Under the pieces are notes generated by a model that was not told the origin of the DNA, made no database searches, and saw only the letters and a list, made by a program, of their open reading frames with translations. A stretch of DNA of 64,000 bases. Source: Dama dama (lineage: Eukaryota > Chordata > Mammalia > Artiodactyla > Cervidae). The stretch lies in contig NW_026870889.1 in NCBI RefSeq assembly GCF_033118175.1, positions 558,001 to 622,000 on the forward strand. Direction: 5' to 3'. The number at the start of each line of letters is the position of its first letter. Positions within the stretch are counted from its first letter, which is position 1. A program made the position numbers and the translations under genes. Shown here piece after piece: positions 26,783 to 39,751 of this stretch.

Positions 26783-27310
26783 TCAGACTCTTCAGGTTTT
26801 TCAACACCGCTTCATGCTCCTGCTATTTTTCAGACCTTTTCATGCTCCTCATATTTTTCACACCTTTTGAAGCTCTTCAAATTTTTCACATTTTTGAAGC
26901 TCTTCATATTTTTCACACGTTTTCAGACTCTTCATGTTTTTCACCACCGCTTCATGCTCCTCCTATTTTTCAGACCGTTTCATGCTCCTCGTATTATTGA
27001 CACCTTTTGAAGCTCTTCATATTTTCACGTTTTTGAAGCTCTTCATATTTTTCACACCTTTTCAGGCACTTCATGTTTTTGAACACCTTTCATGCTCCTC
27101 CTATTTTTCAGACATTTTCATGCTCCTCATATTTTTGACACTTTTTGAAGCTCTTCATATTTTTCACACCTTTTGAAGCTCTTCATATATTTCACACCTT
27201 TTCAGGCTCTTCATTTTTTCAACACCACTTTATGCTCCTCCTATTTTTCAGACCTTTTCTTGCTCATCTAATTTTTGACACCTTTTGAAGCTCTTCATAT
27301 ATTTCACACC
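26783..27310. repeat. About 530-bp stretch present only in copy 2
   Basis: About 19 monomers of ordinary satellite interrupt the match to copy 1: the offset is 3318 bp before it and 3849 bp after it, a difference of 531 bp. It includes several short irregular units with CACATTTTTGAAG and CACGTTTTTGAAG junctions. It may be a gain in copy 2 or a loss from copy 1; the sequence does not settle which. Confidence 0.75.
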
Positions 27311-27640
27311 TTTTGAAGCTCTTCTTATTTTTCACACGTTTTAAGGCTCTTCATGTTTTTCAACACTGCTTCATGATCCTCCTGTTTTTCAGACCGTTTC
27401 ATGCTCCTCATAATTTTGACACGTTTTGAGGCTCTTCATATTTTTCACACCTTTCCAGGCTCTTCATGTTTCTGAACACCGTTTCATGCTACTCTTACTT
27501 ATCAGACCGTTTCATGCTCCTCATATTTTTGACACCTTTTGAAGCTCTTCATATTTTTCATACCTTTTCAGACTCTCCATGTTTTTGAACACCGATTCCT
27601 GCTCCTCTTATTTTTCAGACCGTTTCATGCTCCTCATATT
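27311..27640. repeat. Resumed copy of 23462-23790
   Basis: The match to the first duplication copy resumes here with private variants CTCTTCTTATTTTTCACACG, ACGTTTTAAGGC, CTACTCTTACTTATCAG and GAACACCGATTCCTGCTCC. It is almost identical to 23462-23790; the one difference I noted is GACACC for GACAAC near 27531-27536. It ends where copy 1 has CATCCTATTTTTCAG and this copy has CCTCATATTTTTGAC. Confidence 0.85.
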
Positions 27641-30600
27641 TTTGACACCTTTTGAAACTCTTCATCTTTTTCACAGCTTTTCATGCTCTTCATGTTTTTC
27701 AACACTGCTTCATGCTCCTATTATTCTTCAGACAGTTTCATGCGCCTCATGTGTTTCACACCTTTTGAAGCTGTTCATATTTTTCACACCTTTTCAGGCT
27801 CCTCATGTTTTTGAACACAGCTTCATGCTCCTCCAATTTTTCAGACCGTTTCACGCTCCTCATATTTTTAACACATTTTGAAGCTCTTCATATATTTCAC
27901 ACCTTTTCAGGCTCTTCATGTTTTTGAACACAGCTTCATGGTCCTCCTATTTTTCAGACCGTTTCATGCTCCTCATATATTTGACAACTTTTGAAGCTCT
28001 TCATATTTTTCACATCTTTTCAGGATCTTCATGTTTTGCAACACCGCTTCATGCTCCTCGTATTTTTCAGAGAGTTTCATGCTCCTCATATTTTTGACAC
28101 CTTTTGAAGCTCTTCATATTTTTCACACCTTTTCAGCTCTTCATGTTTTGAACACCGTTTCATGCTCCTCCTATTTTTCAGACCGTTTCATTCTCCTATA
28201 TTTTTGACACCTTTTGAAGCTCTTCATATTTTCACACCTTTTCAAGCTCTTCATTTTTTTCAACACCGCTTCATGCTCCTCCTATTTTTCAGCCCGTTTC
28301 ATGCTCCTCATAGTTTTGACACCTTTTGAAGCTCTTCATATATTCACACCTTTACAGGCTATTCACCTTTTTCAACACCACTTCATGCTCCTCCTATTTT
28401 TCAGTCGTTTCATGCCTCTCATATTTTTTACAACTTTTGAAGCTCTTCATATATTCACACCTTTACAGGCTATTCACCTTTTTCAACACCACTTCATGCT
28501 CCTCCTATTTTTCAGAGAGTTTCATGCTCGTCATGTATTTCACACCTTTTGAAGCTTTTCATATTTTTCACACCTTTTGAAGCTCTTCAGATATTTCACA
28601 CCTTTCCAGGCTATTCATGTTTTCAATACCACTTCATGCTACTCCTATATTTCAGACCGTTTCATGCTCCTCATATTTTTCACACCTTTTGAAGCTCTTC
28701 ATATTTTTCACACCTTTTCAGGCTTTTCTTGTTTTTGAGCACCGCTTCATGCTCCTCCTATTTTTCAGACCGTTGCATGCTCCTCATATTTTTGACACCT
28801 TTTGAAGCTCTTCATATTTTTCTCACCTTTTCAGGCTCTTCATGTTTTTGAACACCGCTTCATGCTCCTGCTATATTTCAGACCGTTTCATGCTCCTCAT
28901 ATTTTTGACATCTTTTGAAGCTTTTCATATTTTTCACACCTTTTCAGTCTGTTCATGTTTTTCAAAAACGCTTCTTGCTCCTCCTATTTTTCAGACCGTT
29001 TCATGCTCATATCATTTTTGACACGTTTTGAAGCTCTTCATATTTTTCACAGCTTTTGAAGCTCTTCATATTTTTCACACGTTTTCAGGCTCTTCATGTT
29101 TTCCAACACCGCTTCTTGTGACTCCTGTTTTTCGGACCGTTTCATGCTCCTCATATTTTTGACACCTTTTGGATCTCTTCATATTTTTCACACCTTTTCA
29201 GGCTTTTCATGTTTTTCAACACCGCTTCATGCTCCTCCTATTTTTCAGACCGTTTCATGCTCCTCATATTTTTCACACCTTTTGAAGCTCTTCATATTTT
29301 TCACACCTTTTCAGTCTCTTTATGTTTTTCAACACCGCTTCATGCTCCTTCTATTTTTCAGACCGTTTCATTCTCCTCATTATTTCACACCTTTTGAAGC
29401 TCTTCATATATTTCACACCTTCTCAGGCTCTTCATGTTTTTCAACATCACTTCATGCTCCTCCTATTTTTCAGACCCTTTCATGCTAATCTAATTTTTGA
29501 CACCTTTTGAAGCTTTTCATATTTTTCTCACCTTTTGAAGCTCTTCATATTTTTCACACCTTTTCAGGCTCTTCATGTTTTTGAACACCGCTTCATGCTC
29601 CTCCTGTTTTTCAGACTGTTTCCTGCTCCTCATATTTTTCACACCTTTTGAAGCTCTTCATATTTTTCACACCTTTTCATGCTCTTCACCTTTTTCAAAA
29701 CAGTTTCATGATCATCCTATTTTTCAGAAAGTTTCATCCTCCACATATTTTTGACTCCTTTAGAAGCTCTTCATTTTTTTTCACACGTTTTCAGGCTCTT
29801 CATGTTTTTGAACTCCGCTTCATGCTCCTGCTATTTATCATACCGTTTCATACTCCTCATATTTTTGACACGTTTTGAGGCTCTTCATATTTTTCACACC
29901 TTTTCAGGCTCTTCACGTTTTTGAACACCGTTTCATAATCCTCCTATTTTTCAGACCGTTTCATGCTCCTCATATTTTTGACACCTTTTAAAGCTCTTCA
30001 TATTTTTAACACCTTTTCATCCTCTTCAAGTTTTTGAACACCGCTTCATCCTCCTCCTATTTTTAAGACCGTTTCATGCTCCTCATATTGTTGACACCTT
30101 TTGAAGCTCTTCATATATCTCACACCTTTTCAGTCTCTTAATATTTTTCAACATCGCTTCATGCTCCTCCTAATTTTCAGACCGTTTCATGCTCTTCTCA
30201 TTTTTGACACCTGTTGAAGCTTTTCATATTATTCACACCTTTTCAGGCTCTTCATGTTTTTGAACTCCGCTTCATGCTCCTCCTATTTTTTCGACCGTAT
30301 CATGCTCCTCATATTTTTCACCCCTTTTGAAGCTCTTCATATTTTTCTCACCTTTTCAGGCTCTTCATGTTTTTGTACAGCACTTCATGCTCCTCCTATT
30401 TTTCAGAGAGTTTCATGCTCGTCATGTATTTCACACCTTTTGAAGCTCGTCATATTTCTCACACCTTTTCAGGCTCTTCATGTTTTCAACACAGTTTCAT
30501 GGTCCTCCTATTTTTCAGACCGTTTCATGCTCCTCATATTTTGACTCCTTTTGAAGCTCTTCATATTTTTCACACCTTTTCATGTTCTTCATGTTTTTCA

Positions 30601-31376
30601 ACACCGCTTCTTGCTCATCCTCTTTTTCAACCGTTTCATGCCCCTCATATTTTTGACACCTTTTCAAGCTCTTCACATTTTTCAAACCTTTTCAGGCTCT
30701 TCATGTTTTTGAACAACGTTTCATGCTCCTCCTATTTTTCAGACAGTTTCATGCCCCTCATTTTTTTGACACCTTTTCAAGCTCTTCACATTTTTCAAAC
30801 CTTTTCAGGCTCTTCATGTTTTTGAACACCGTTTCTTGCACCTCCTATTTTTCAGAACGTTTCATGCTCCTCATATATTTGACACCTTTTGAAGCTCTTC
30901 ATTATTTCACAACTTTTCAGGTTCTTCATGTTTTCAAAACCACTTCATGCTCCTCCTATATTTCTGACTGTGTCATGCGACTCGTATTTTAGACACCTTT
31001 TGAAGATCTTCATATATTTCACACCTTTTCAGGCTTTTCATGTTTTTGAACACCGTTTCATGCGCCTCATATTTTTGACAGCTTTTGAAGTTCTTCATAT
31101 TATTCACACCTTTTCAGGCTCTTCACGATTTGAAAACCGTTTCATGCTCCTCCTATTTTTCAGACAGTTTCATGCTCCTCATGTATTTCACACCTTCTGA
31201 AGCTCTTCATATTTTTCACACGTTTTGAAGCTCTTCATATTCTTACACGTTTTCAGGCTCTTCATGTTTTTCAACACCGCTTCATGCTCCTCCTATTTTT
31301 CAAACCGTTTCATGCTCCTCATATTTTTGACACGTTTTGAGGCTCTGCATATTTTTCACACCTTTTCAGGCTCTTC
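27641..31376. repeat. Heterogeneous array segment with a third, diverged relative of the 3.3-kb block
   Basis: Mostly diverged units. About 27965-28640 shows the same ordered variants as 25577-26130: TATTTGACAAC, CAGAGAGTTTCATG, TTTACAGGCTATTCACC and CCTTTCCAGGCTATTCA. It differs at more positions and in unit number, so it is an older or rearranged copy. The rest (28640-31376) has no long duplicate that I found. No genes. Confidence 0.7.
28341..28562. repeat. Tandem pair of a shortened (about 111-bp) unit
   Basis: The short m3 form TATTCACACCTTTACAGG occurs at 28341 and again at 28452, 111 bp apart, each followed by CTATTCACCTTTTTC. The m3 monomer has lost a TT from its core. A similar pair with 112-bp spacing sits near 22523 and 22635 and in the copy near 25841 and 25953. 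Confidence 0.75.
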
Positions 31377-32458
31377 ATGTTTTTGAACACCGATTCATGC
31401 TCCTCCTATTTTTCAGACCGTTTCATTCTCCTCATTTGTTTGAAACCTTTTGAAGCTCTTCATATTTTTTACACCTTGTCAGTCTCTTCATGTTTTTCAA
31501 CACAGCTTCATTCTCCTTCTATTTTTCAGACCGTTTCATGCTTCTCATGTATTTCACACCTTTTGACGCTCTCATATTTTCCACACGTTTTCAGGCTCTT
31601 CATGTTTTTGAACACCGTTTCATGCTCCTCCTATTTTTCAGACCGTTTCATGCTCATTTAATTTTTGAGAGCTTTTGAAGCTCTTCATATTTTTCACATC
31701 TTTTGAAACTCTTCATATTTTTCTCACCTTTTCAGGCTCTTCATGTTTTTGAACCCCGTCATGCTCCTCCTATTTTTCAGACCGTCTCATGCTCCTCATA
31801 TTTTTGACACCTTTTGAAGCTCTTCATATTTTTCACACCTTTTAAGGCTCTTCATGTTTTTCAACACCTCTTCATGCTCCTCTTCTTTTTCAGACCGTTT
31901 CATGCTCCTCATATTTTTCACACCTTTTGAAGCTCTTCATATTTTTCACACCATTTCTGGCCCTTCATGTTTTGAACACCGTTTCATGCTCCTCCTATTT
32001 TTCAGACCGTTTCATGTTCATCTCATTTTTGACAGCTTTTGAAGCTCATCATATTTTTCACACCTTTTGAAGCTCTTCATATATTTCACACCTTCTCAAG
32101 CTCTTCATGTTTTCCACACCGCTTCATGCTCCTCCTATTTTTCAGACCGTCTCATGCTCCTCATGTATTTCACACCTTTTCAAGCTCTTCATATTTACAC
32201 ACCTTTTGAGGCTCTTCATGAATTTCAGTACCACTTCATGCTCCTCCTATTGTTGAGACCGTTTCATGTTCCTCATATATTTGACACCTTTTGAAGCTCT
32301 TCATATTTTTTACCTCTTTTCAGGCTCTTCATGATTTTGAACATGGCTTCATGCTCCTCCTATTTTTGAGACCGTTTCATGCTCCTCATATTTTTCACAC
32401 CTATGGAAGCTCTTCATATTTTTCACACCTTTTAAGGCTCCTCATGTTTCTGAACACC
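31377..32458. repeat. Segment shared with 49.6-50.9 and 60.2-61.5 kb
   Basis: Rare variants such as CTCATTTGTTTGAAACC, CTTGTCAGTCTC, GAACCCCGTCATG, ATTTACACACCTTTTGAGG and CATGAATTTCAGTACC recur in the same order near 49663-50880 and again 10616 bp further on. The offset changes from 18273 to 18414 bp, so the right-hand copies hold 141 bp more (about 50276-50416), one pentamer's worth. The first part is also present at about 35670-36050. Confidence 0.83.
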
Positions 32459-35024
32459 GTTTCATGCTCCTCCTTTATTTCAGACCGTTTCATGCTCCTC
32501 ATATATTTGACACCTTTTGAAGCTCTTCATATTTTTCACACGTTTTCAGTCTCTAAATGTTTTTCAACACCGCTTCATGTTCCTCCTATTTTTCAGACCG
32601 TTTCATGCTCCTCATATTTTTGACACGTTTTGAGGCTCTTCATATATTTCACACCTTTTCAGGCCCTTCATGTTTTTGAACACCGTTTTATGTTCCTCCT
32701 ATTTTTCAGACCGTTTCAGGCTCCTCATATTTTTGACACCTTTTGAAGCTCTTCATATTTTTCAATACCTTTTCAGGCTCTTCATGTTTCTCACCACCGC
32801 TTCATGCTCCTCCTATTTTTCAGACCGTTTCATGCTCCTCTAATTTCTGACACCTTTTGAAGCTCTTCATATATTTCACACCTTTTCAGGCTCTTCATGT
32901 TTTTCAACACCACTTCATGCTCCTCCTATTTTTCAAACCGTTTCATGCTCATCTCATTTTAGACACCTTCTGAAGCTCTTCATATTTTTCACACCTTTTG
33001 AAGCTCTTCATATTTTTCACACCTTTTCAGTCTCTTCATGTTTTTCGACACAGCTTCATGCTCCTTCTATTTTTCAAACCGTTTCATGTTTCTCATGTAT
33101 TTCACACCTTTTGAAGCTCATCATATTTTTCACACCTTTTCAGGCTCTTCATTTTTTGAACACCGTTCATGCTCCTCCTATTTTTCAGAGCATCTCATGC
33201 TCCTTTTATTTTTGACACATTTTGAATCTCTTCACATTTTTCACACCCTTTAAGGCTCTTCATGTTTTTCAACACCGCTTCATGCTCCTCCTATTTTTCA
33301 GACAGTTTCATGCTCCTCATATTTTTGACACGTTTTGAGGCTCTTCATATATTTCACACCTTTTCAGGCCCTTCATATTTTGAACACCGTTTCATGCTCC
33401 TCCTATTTTTCAGACTCTTTCATGTTCCTCATATTTTTGACACGTTTTGAAGCTCTTCATATTTTTCACACCTTTTCAGGCTCTTCATATTTTTCAACAC
33501 AGCTTGATGCTCCTTCTATTTTTCAGACCGTTTCATGCTCCTCATATATTTCACCCCTTTTGAAGCTCTTCATAATTTTCACACCTATTCAGGCTCTTCA
33601 TCTTTTGAACAACGTTTCATGCTCCTCCTTTTTTTCAGACCGTTTCATGCTCCTCATATATTTGACACCTTTTGAAGCTCTTCATATTTTTCACACCTTT
33701 TGATGCTCTTCATATTTTTCACACCTTTTCAGGCTTTTCATGTTTTTCACAACCGCTTCATGATCCTCATATTTTTCAGACCGTTTCATGCTCCTCATAT
33801 TTTTGACACCTTTTGAAGCTCTTCATGTATTTCACAACTTTTCAGGCTCTTCATGGTTTTCAACACCGCTTCATGCTCCTCCAATTTTCAGACCGTTTCA
33901 TGCTCCTCATATTTTTGACACCTTTTGAATCTCTTCATATATTTCACACGTTTTCAGGCCCTTCATGTTTTTGAACACCGTTTTATGTTCCTCCTATTTT
34001 TCAGACCTTTTCATGCTACTCATAATTTGACACCTTTTGAAGCTCCTCATATTTTTCACACATTTTCAGTCTCTTCATTTTTTTGAACACCGCTTCATGC
34101 TCCTCCTATTTTTCAGACCGCTTCATGCTCATCTCATTTTTGACACCTTTTGAAGCTCTTCATATTTTTCACACCTTTTCAGGCTTTTCATGTTTTTGAA
34201 CACAGCTTCATGCTCCTCCTATTTTTCAGACCGTTTCATGTTCGTCATAATTTTGACACCTTTTGAAGCTCTTCATATTTTTCACACCTTTTCAGGCTCT
34301 TCATGTTTTTACATACCCTTCATAATCCTCCTATTTTTCAGACCGTTTCATTCTCCTCATTTTTTTGAAACCTTTTGAAGCTCTTCATATTTTTTACACC
34401 TTTTCATTCTCTTCATGTTTTTCAACACAGCTTCATGCTCCTCCTATTTTTCAGACCGTTTCATGCTCATTTAATTTTTGAGAGCTTTTAAAGCACTTCA
34501 TATTTTTCACATCTTTTGAAACTCTTCATATTTTTCAACCCTTTTCAGTCTCTTCATGTTTTTCAACACCGCTTCATGCTGCTCCAATTTCTCTGACCGT
34601 TTCATGCTCACCTCTTTTTTGACAGCTTTTGAAGCTTTTCATATTTTTCACACCTTTTGAAGCGCTTCATTTTTTGCACACCTTTTAAGCCTCTTCATGT
34701 TTTTGAACATTGCTTCATGCTCCTCCTATTTTTCAGACCGTTTCATGCTTTCTCATTTCTGACACCTTTTGAAGCTCTTCATATATTTCACACCTTTTCA
34801 GGCTCTTCATGTTTTTCAACACCGCTTCATGCTCATCCTATTTTTCAGACCGTTTCATGCTCCTCTCATTTCTGACACCTTTTGAAGCTCTTCATATTTT
34901 TCACACCAATTCAAGCTCTTCATATTTTTCAAACGTTTTCAGGCTCTTCATGTTTTTGAACACTGCTTCTTGCTCCTCTTATTTTTCAGACCGTTTCATA
35001 CTCCTCATATTTTTTACACCTTTT
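32459..35024. repeat. 4727-bp duplication, left copy (contains block B copy 1)
   Basis: Matches 37186-39751 at a constant offset of 4727 bp. It contains the marker CAGTCTCTAAATG (at about 32551), the short m4 form TTTTTGAACACCGTTCATG near 33155, and the unusual ACATACCCTTCATAATCC at 34311. The marker series identifies the block in all later copies. Confidence 0.9.
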
Positions 35025-36050
35025 GAAGCTCTTCATAATTTTCACCCCTTTTCAGGCTCTTCATGTTTTTCAACACCGCTTCATGCTCCTCCTATTTTTC
35101 AGACCGTTGCATGCTTCTCATAATTTTGACACATTTTGAAGCTCTTCATATACTTCACACCTTTTCAGGCTCTTCATATTTTTCAACACCGTTTTAAGCT
35201 CGTCCCATTTTCTAGACCGTTGCATGCTTCTCATAATTTTGACACATTTTGAAGCTCTTCATATACTTCACACCTTTTCAGGCTCTTCATATTTTTCAAC
35301 ACCGTTTTAAGCTCGTCCCATTTTCTAGACCGTTGCATGCTTCTCATAATTTTGACACCTTTTGAAGCTCTTCATATTTTTCACACCTTTTCAGGCTCTT
35401 CATGTTTTTCAACACCGATTCATGCTCCTCCTATTTTTCAGACCTTTTCATGCTGCTCATGTATTTCACACCTCTTGCTCTGCATATTTTTCACACCTTT
35501 TCAGGCTCTTCATGTTTTTGAACACCGATTCATGCTCCTCCTATTTTTCCGACCATTTCATGTTCCTCATAATTTTGACACCTTTTGAAGCTCTTCATAT
35601 TTTTCACACCTTTTCAGGCTCTTCATGTTTTTAAACACCGCTTCATGACCCTCCTATTTTTCAGACCGTTTCATTCTCCTCATTTGTTTGAAACCTTTTG
35701 AAGCTCTTCATATTTTTTACACCTTGTCAGTCTCTTCATGTTTTTCAACACAGCTTCATTCTCCTTCTATTTTTCAGACCGTTTCATGCTTCTCATGTAT
35801 TTCACACCTTTTGACGCTCTCATATTTTCCACACGTTTTCAGGCTCTTCATGTTTTTGAACACCGTTTCATGCTCCTCCTATTTTTCAGACCGTTTCATG
35901 CTCATTTAATTTTTGAGAGCTTTTGAAGCTCTTCATATTTTTCACATCTTTTGAAACTCTTCATATTTTTCTCACCTTTTCAAGCTCTTCATGTTTTTGA
36001 ACCCCGTCATGCTCCTCCTATTTTTCAGACCGTTTCATGCTCCTCATATT
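34358..36050. repeat. Block D relative (shared with 48.1-50.0 and 58.7-60.6 kb)
   Basis: Matches 48126 onward at offset 13768, then at offset 14022 after the private 113-bp series, then at 14025 after a 3-bp difference (CTCTTGCTCTGC here, CTCTTGACGCTCTGC there, near 35472). The 254-bp step equals one 113-bp unit plus one 141-bp pentamer. The match ends near 36050, where this copy jumps to the GACACCTTTGAATCTC series found later at about 50926. Confidence 0.85.
35101..35326. repeat. Two tandem copies of a private 113-bp variant
   Basis: Units beginning at 35101 and 35214 share the private variants CGTTGCATGCTTCTCATAA, CATATACTTCACACC and TCCCATTTTCTAGA and look identical past the first m1. 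A further unit starts the same way at 35327 but then returns to common sequence. In the related block at 48869 the same variant is present in three copies. Confidence 0.88.
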
Positions 36051-36054
36051 TTTG

Positions 36055-37185
36055 ACACCTTTGAATCTCTTCATATTTTTCACACCTTTTGAAACTCTTC
36101 TTATTTTTCACACGTTTTCAGTCTCTAAATGTTTTTCAACACCGCTTCATGTTCCTCCTATTTTTCAGACCGTTTCATGCTCCTCATATTTTTGACACGT
36201 TTTGAGGCTCTTCATATATTTCACACCTTTTCAGGCCCTTCATGTTTTTGAACACCGTTTTATGTTCCTCCTATTTTTCAGACCGTTTCAGGCTCCTCAT
36301 ATTTTTGACACCTTTTGAAGCTCTTCATATTTTTCAATACCTTTTCAGGCTCTTCATGTTTCTCACCACCGCTTCATGCTCCTCCTATTTTTCAGACCGT
36401 TTCATGCTCCTCTAATTTCTGACACCTTTTGAAGCTCTTCATATATTTCACACCTTTTCAGGCTCTTCATGTTTTTCAACACCACTTCATGCTCCTCCTA
36501 TTTTTCAAACCGTTTCATGCTCATCTCATTTTAGACACCTTCTGAAGCTCTTCATATTTTTCACACCTTTTGAAGCTCTTCATATTTTTCACACCTTTTC
36601 AGTCTCTTCATGTTTTTCGACACAGCTTCATGCTCCTTCTATTTTTCAAACCGTTTCATGTTTCTCATGTATTTCACACCTTTTGAAGCTCATCATATTT
36701 TTCACACCTTTTCAGGCTCTTCATTTTTTGAACACCGTTCATGCTCCTCCTATTTTTCAGAGCATCTCATGCTCCTTTTATTTTTGACACATTTTGAATC
36801 TCTTCATATTTTTCACACCCTTTAAGGCTCTTCATGTTTTTCAACACCGCTTCATGCTCCTCCTATTTTTCAGACAGTTTCATGCTCCTCATATTTTTGA
36901 CACGTTTTGAGGCTCTTCATATATTTCACACCTTTTCAGGCCCTTCATATTTTGAACACCGTTTCATGCTCCTCCTATTTTTCAGACTCTTTCATGTTCC
37001 TCATATTTTTGACACGTTTTGAAGCTCTTCATATTTTTCACACCTTTTCAGGCTCTTCATATTTTTCAACACAGCTTGATGCTCCTTCTATTTTTCAGAC
37101 CGTTTCATGCTCCTCATATATTTCACACCTTTTGAAGCTCTTCATAATTTTCACACCTATTCAGGCTCTTCATCTTTTGAACAAC
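36055..37185. repeat. Block B copy 2 (1155-bp unit, first of a tandem pair)
   Basis: The CTCTAAATG marker lies at 36123, 3572 bp after the first and 1155 bp before the next. The block is followed directly by the 37186 copy, so block B was duplicated in tandem with a period of 1155 bp (about 41 monomers). Confidence 0.88.
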
Positions 37186-39751
37186 GTTTCATGCTCCTCC
37201 TTTATTTCAGACCGTTTCATGCTCCTCATATATTTGACACCTTTTGAAGCTCTTCATATTTTTCACACGTTTTCAGTCTCTAAATGTTTTTCAACACCGC
37301 TTCATGTTCCTCCTATTTTTCAGACCGTTTCATGCTCCTCATATTTTTGACACGTTTTGAGGCTCTTCATATATTTCACACCTTTTCAGGCCCTTCATGT
37401 TTTTGAACACCGTTTTATGTTCCTCCTATTTTTCAGACCGTTTCAGGCTCCTCATATTTTTGACACCTTTTGAAGCTCTTCATATTTTTCAATACCTTTT
37501 CAGGCTCTTCATGTTTCTCACCACCGCTTCATGCTCCTCCTATTTTTCAGACCGTTTCATGCTCCTCTAATTTCTGACACCTTTTGAAGCTCTTCATATA
37601 TTTCACACCTTTTCAGGCTCTTCATGTTTTTCAACACCACTTCATGCTCCTCCTATTTTTCAAACCGTTTCATGCTCATCTCATTTTAGACACCTTCTGA
37701 AGCTCTTCATATTTTTCACACCTTTTGAAGCTCTTCATATTTTTCACACCTTTTCAGTCTCTTCATGTTTTTCGACACAGCTTCATGCTCCTTCTATTTT
37801 TCAAACCGTTTCATGTTTCTCATGTATTTCACACCTTTTGAAGCTCATCATATTTTTCACACCTTTTCAGGCTCTTCATTTTTTGAACACCGTTCATGCT
37901 CCTCCTATTTTTCAGAGCATCTCATGCTCCTTTTATTTTTGACACATTTTGAATCTCTTCACATTTTTCACACCCTTTAAGGCTCTTCATGTTTTTCAAC
38001 ACCGCTTCATGCTCCTCCTATTTTTCAGACAGTTTCATGCTCCTCATATTTTTGACACGTTTTGAGGCTCTTCATATATTTCACACCTTTTCAGGCCCTT
38101 CATATTTTGAACACCGTTTCATGCTCCTCCTATTTTTCAGACTCTTTCATGTTCCTCATATTTTTGACACGTTTTGAAGCTCTTCATATTTTTCACACCT
38201 TTTCAGGCTCTTCATATTTTTCAACACAGCTTGATGCTCCTTCTATTTTTCAGACCGTTTCATGCTCCTCATATATTTCACCCCTTTTGAAGCTCTTCAT
38301 AATTTTCACACCTATTCAGGCTCTTCATCTTTTGAACAACGTTTCATGCTCCTCCTTTTTTTCAGACCGTTTCATGCTCCTCATATATTTGACACCTTTT
38401 GAAGCTCTTCATATTTTTCACACCTTTTGATGCTCTTCATATTTTTCACACCTTTTCAGGCTTTTCATGTTTTTCACAACCGCTTCATGATCCTCATATT
38501 TTTCAGACCGTTTCATGCTCCTCATATTTTTGACACCTTTTGAAGCTCTTCATGTATTTCACAACTTTTCAGGCTCTTCATGGTTTTCAACACCGCTTCA
38601 TGCTCCTCCAATTTTCAGACCGTTTCATGCTCCTCATATTTTTGACACCTTTTGAATCTCTTCATATATTTCACACGTTTTCAGGCCCTTCATGTTTTTG
38701 AACACCGTTTTATGTTCCTCCTATTTTTCAGACCTTTTCATGCTACTCATAATTTGACACCTTTTGAAGCTCCTCATATTTTTCACACATTTTCAGTCTC
38801 TTCATTTTTTTGAACACCGCTTCATGCTCCTCCTATTTTTCAGACCGCTTCATGCTCATCTCATTTTTGACACCTTTTGAAGCTCTTCATATTTTTCACA
38901 CCTTTTCAGGCTTTTCATGTTTTTGAACACAGCTTCATGCTCCTCCTATTTTTCAGACCGTTTCATGTTCGTCATAATTTTGACACCTTTTGAAGCTCTT
39001 CATATTTTTCACACCTTTTCAGGCTCTTCATGTTTTTACATACCCTTCATAATCCTCCTATTTTTCAGACCGTTTCATTCTCCTCATTTTTTTGAAACCT
39101 TTTGAAGCTCTTCATATTTTTTACACCTTTTCATTCTCTTCATGTTTTTCAACACAGCTTCATGCTCCTCCTATTTTTCAGACCGTTTCATGCTCATTTA
39201 ATTTTTGAGAGCTTTTAAAGCACTTCATATTTTTCACATCTTTTGAAACTCTTCATATTTTTCAACCCTTTTCAGTCTCTTCATGTTTTTCAACACCGCT
39301 TCATGCTGCTCCAATTTCTCTGACCGTTTCATGCTCACCTCTTTTTTGACAGCTTTTGAAGCTTTTCATATTTTTCACACCTTTTGAAGCGCTTCATTTT
39401 TTGCACACCTTTTAAGCCTCTTCATGTTTTTGAACATTGCTTCATGCTCCTCCTATTTTTCAGACCGTTTCATGCTTTCTCATTTCTGACACCTTTTGAA
39501 GCTCTTCATATATTTCACACCTTTTCAGGCTCTTCATGTTTTTCAACACCGCTTCATGCTCATCCTATTTTTCAGACCGTTTCATGCTCCTCTCATTTCT
39601 GACACCTTTTGAAGCTCTTCATATTTTTCACACCAATTCAAGCTCTTCATATTTTTCAAACGTTTTCAGGCTCTTCATGTTTTTGAACACTGCTTCTTGC
39701 TCCTCTTATTTTTCAGACCATTTCATACTCCTCATATTTTTTACACCTTTT
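37186..39751. repeat. 4727-bp duplication, right copy (block B copy 3)
   Basis: Direct copy of 32459-35024 with markers at 37278 (CTCTAAATG) and 39038 (ACATACCCTTCATAATCC). Only occasional single-base differences were seen. It ends near 39751, where GAAACTCTTCTTATTTTTC replaces the GAAGCTCTTCATAATTTTC of the left copy, joining it to the next block B. Confidence 0.9.

Noticed and set aside
26783..27310. Transposon insertion in the second 3.3-kb copy
   Set aside because: The extra 531 bp are ordinary satellite monomers, without terminal repeats, target-site duplication or foreign sequence.
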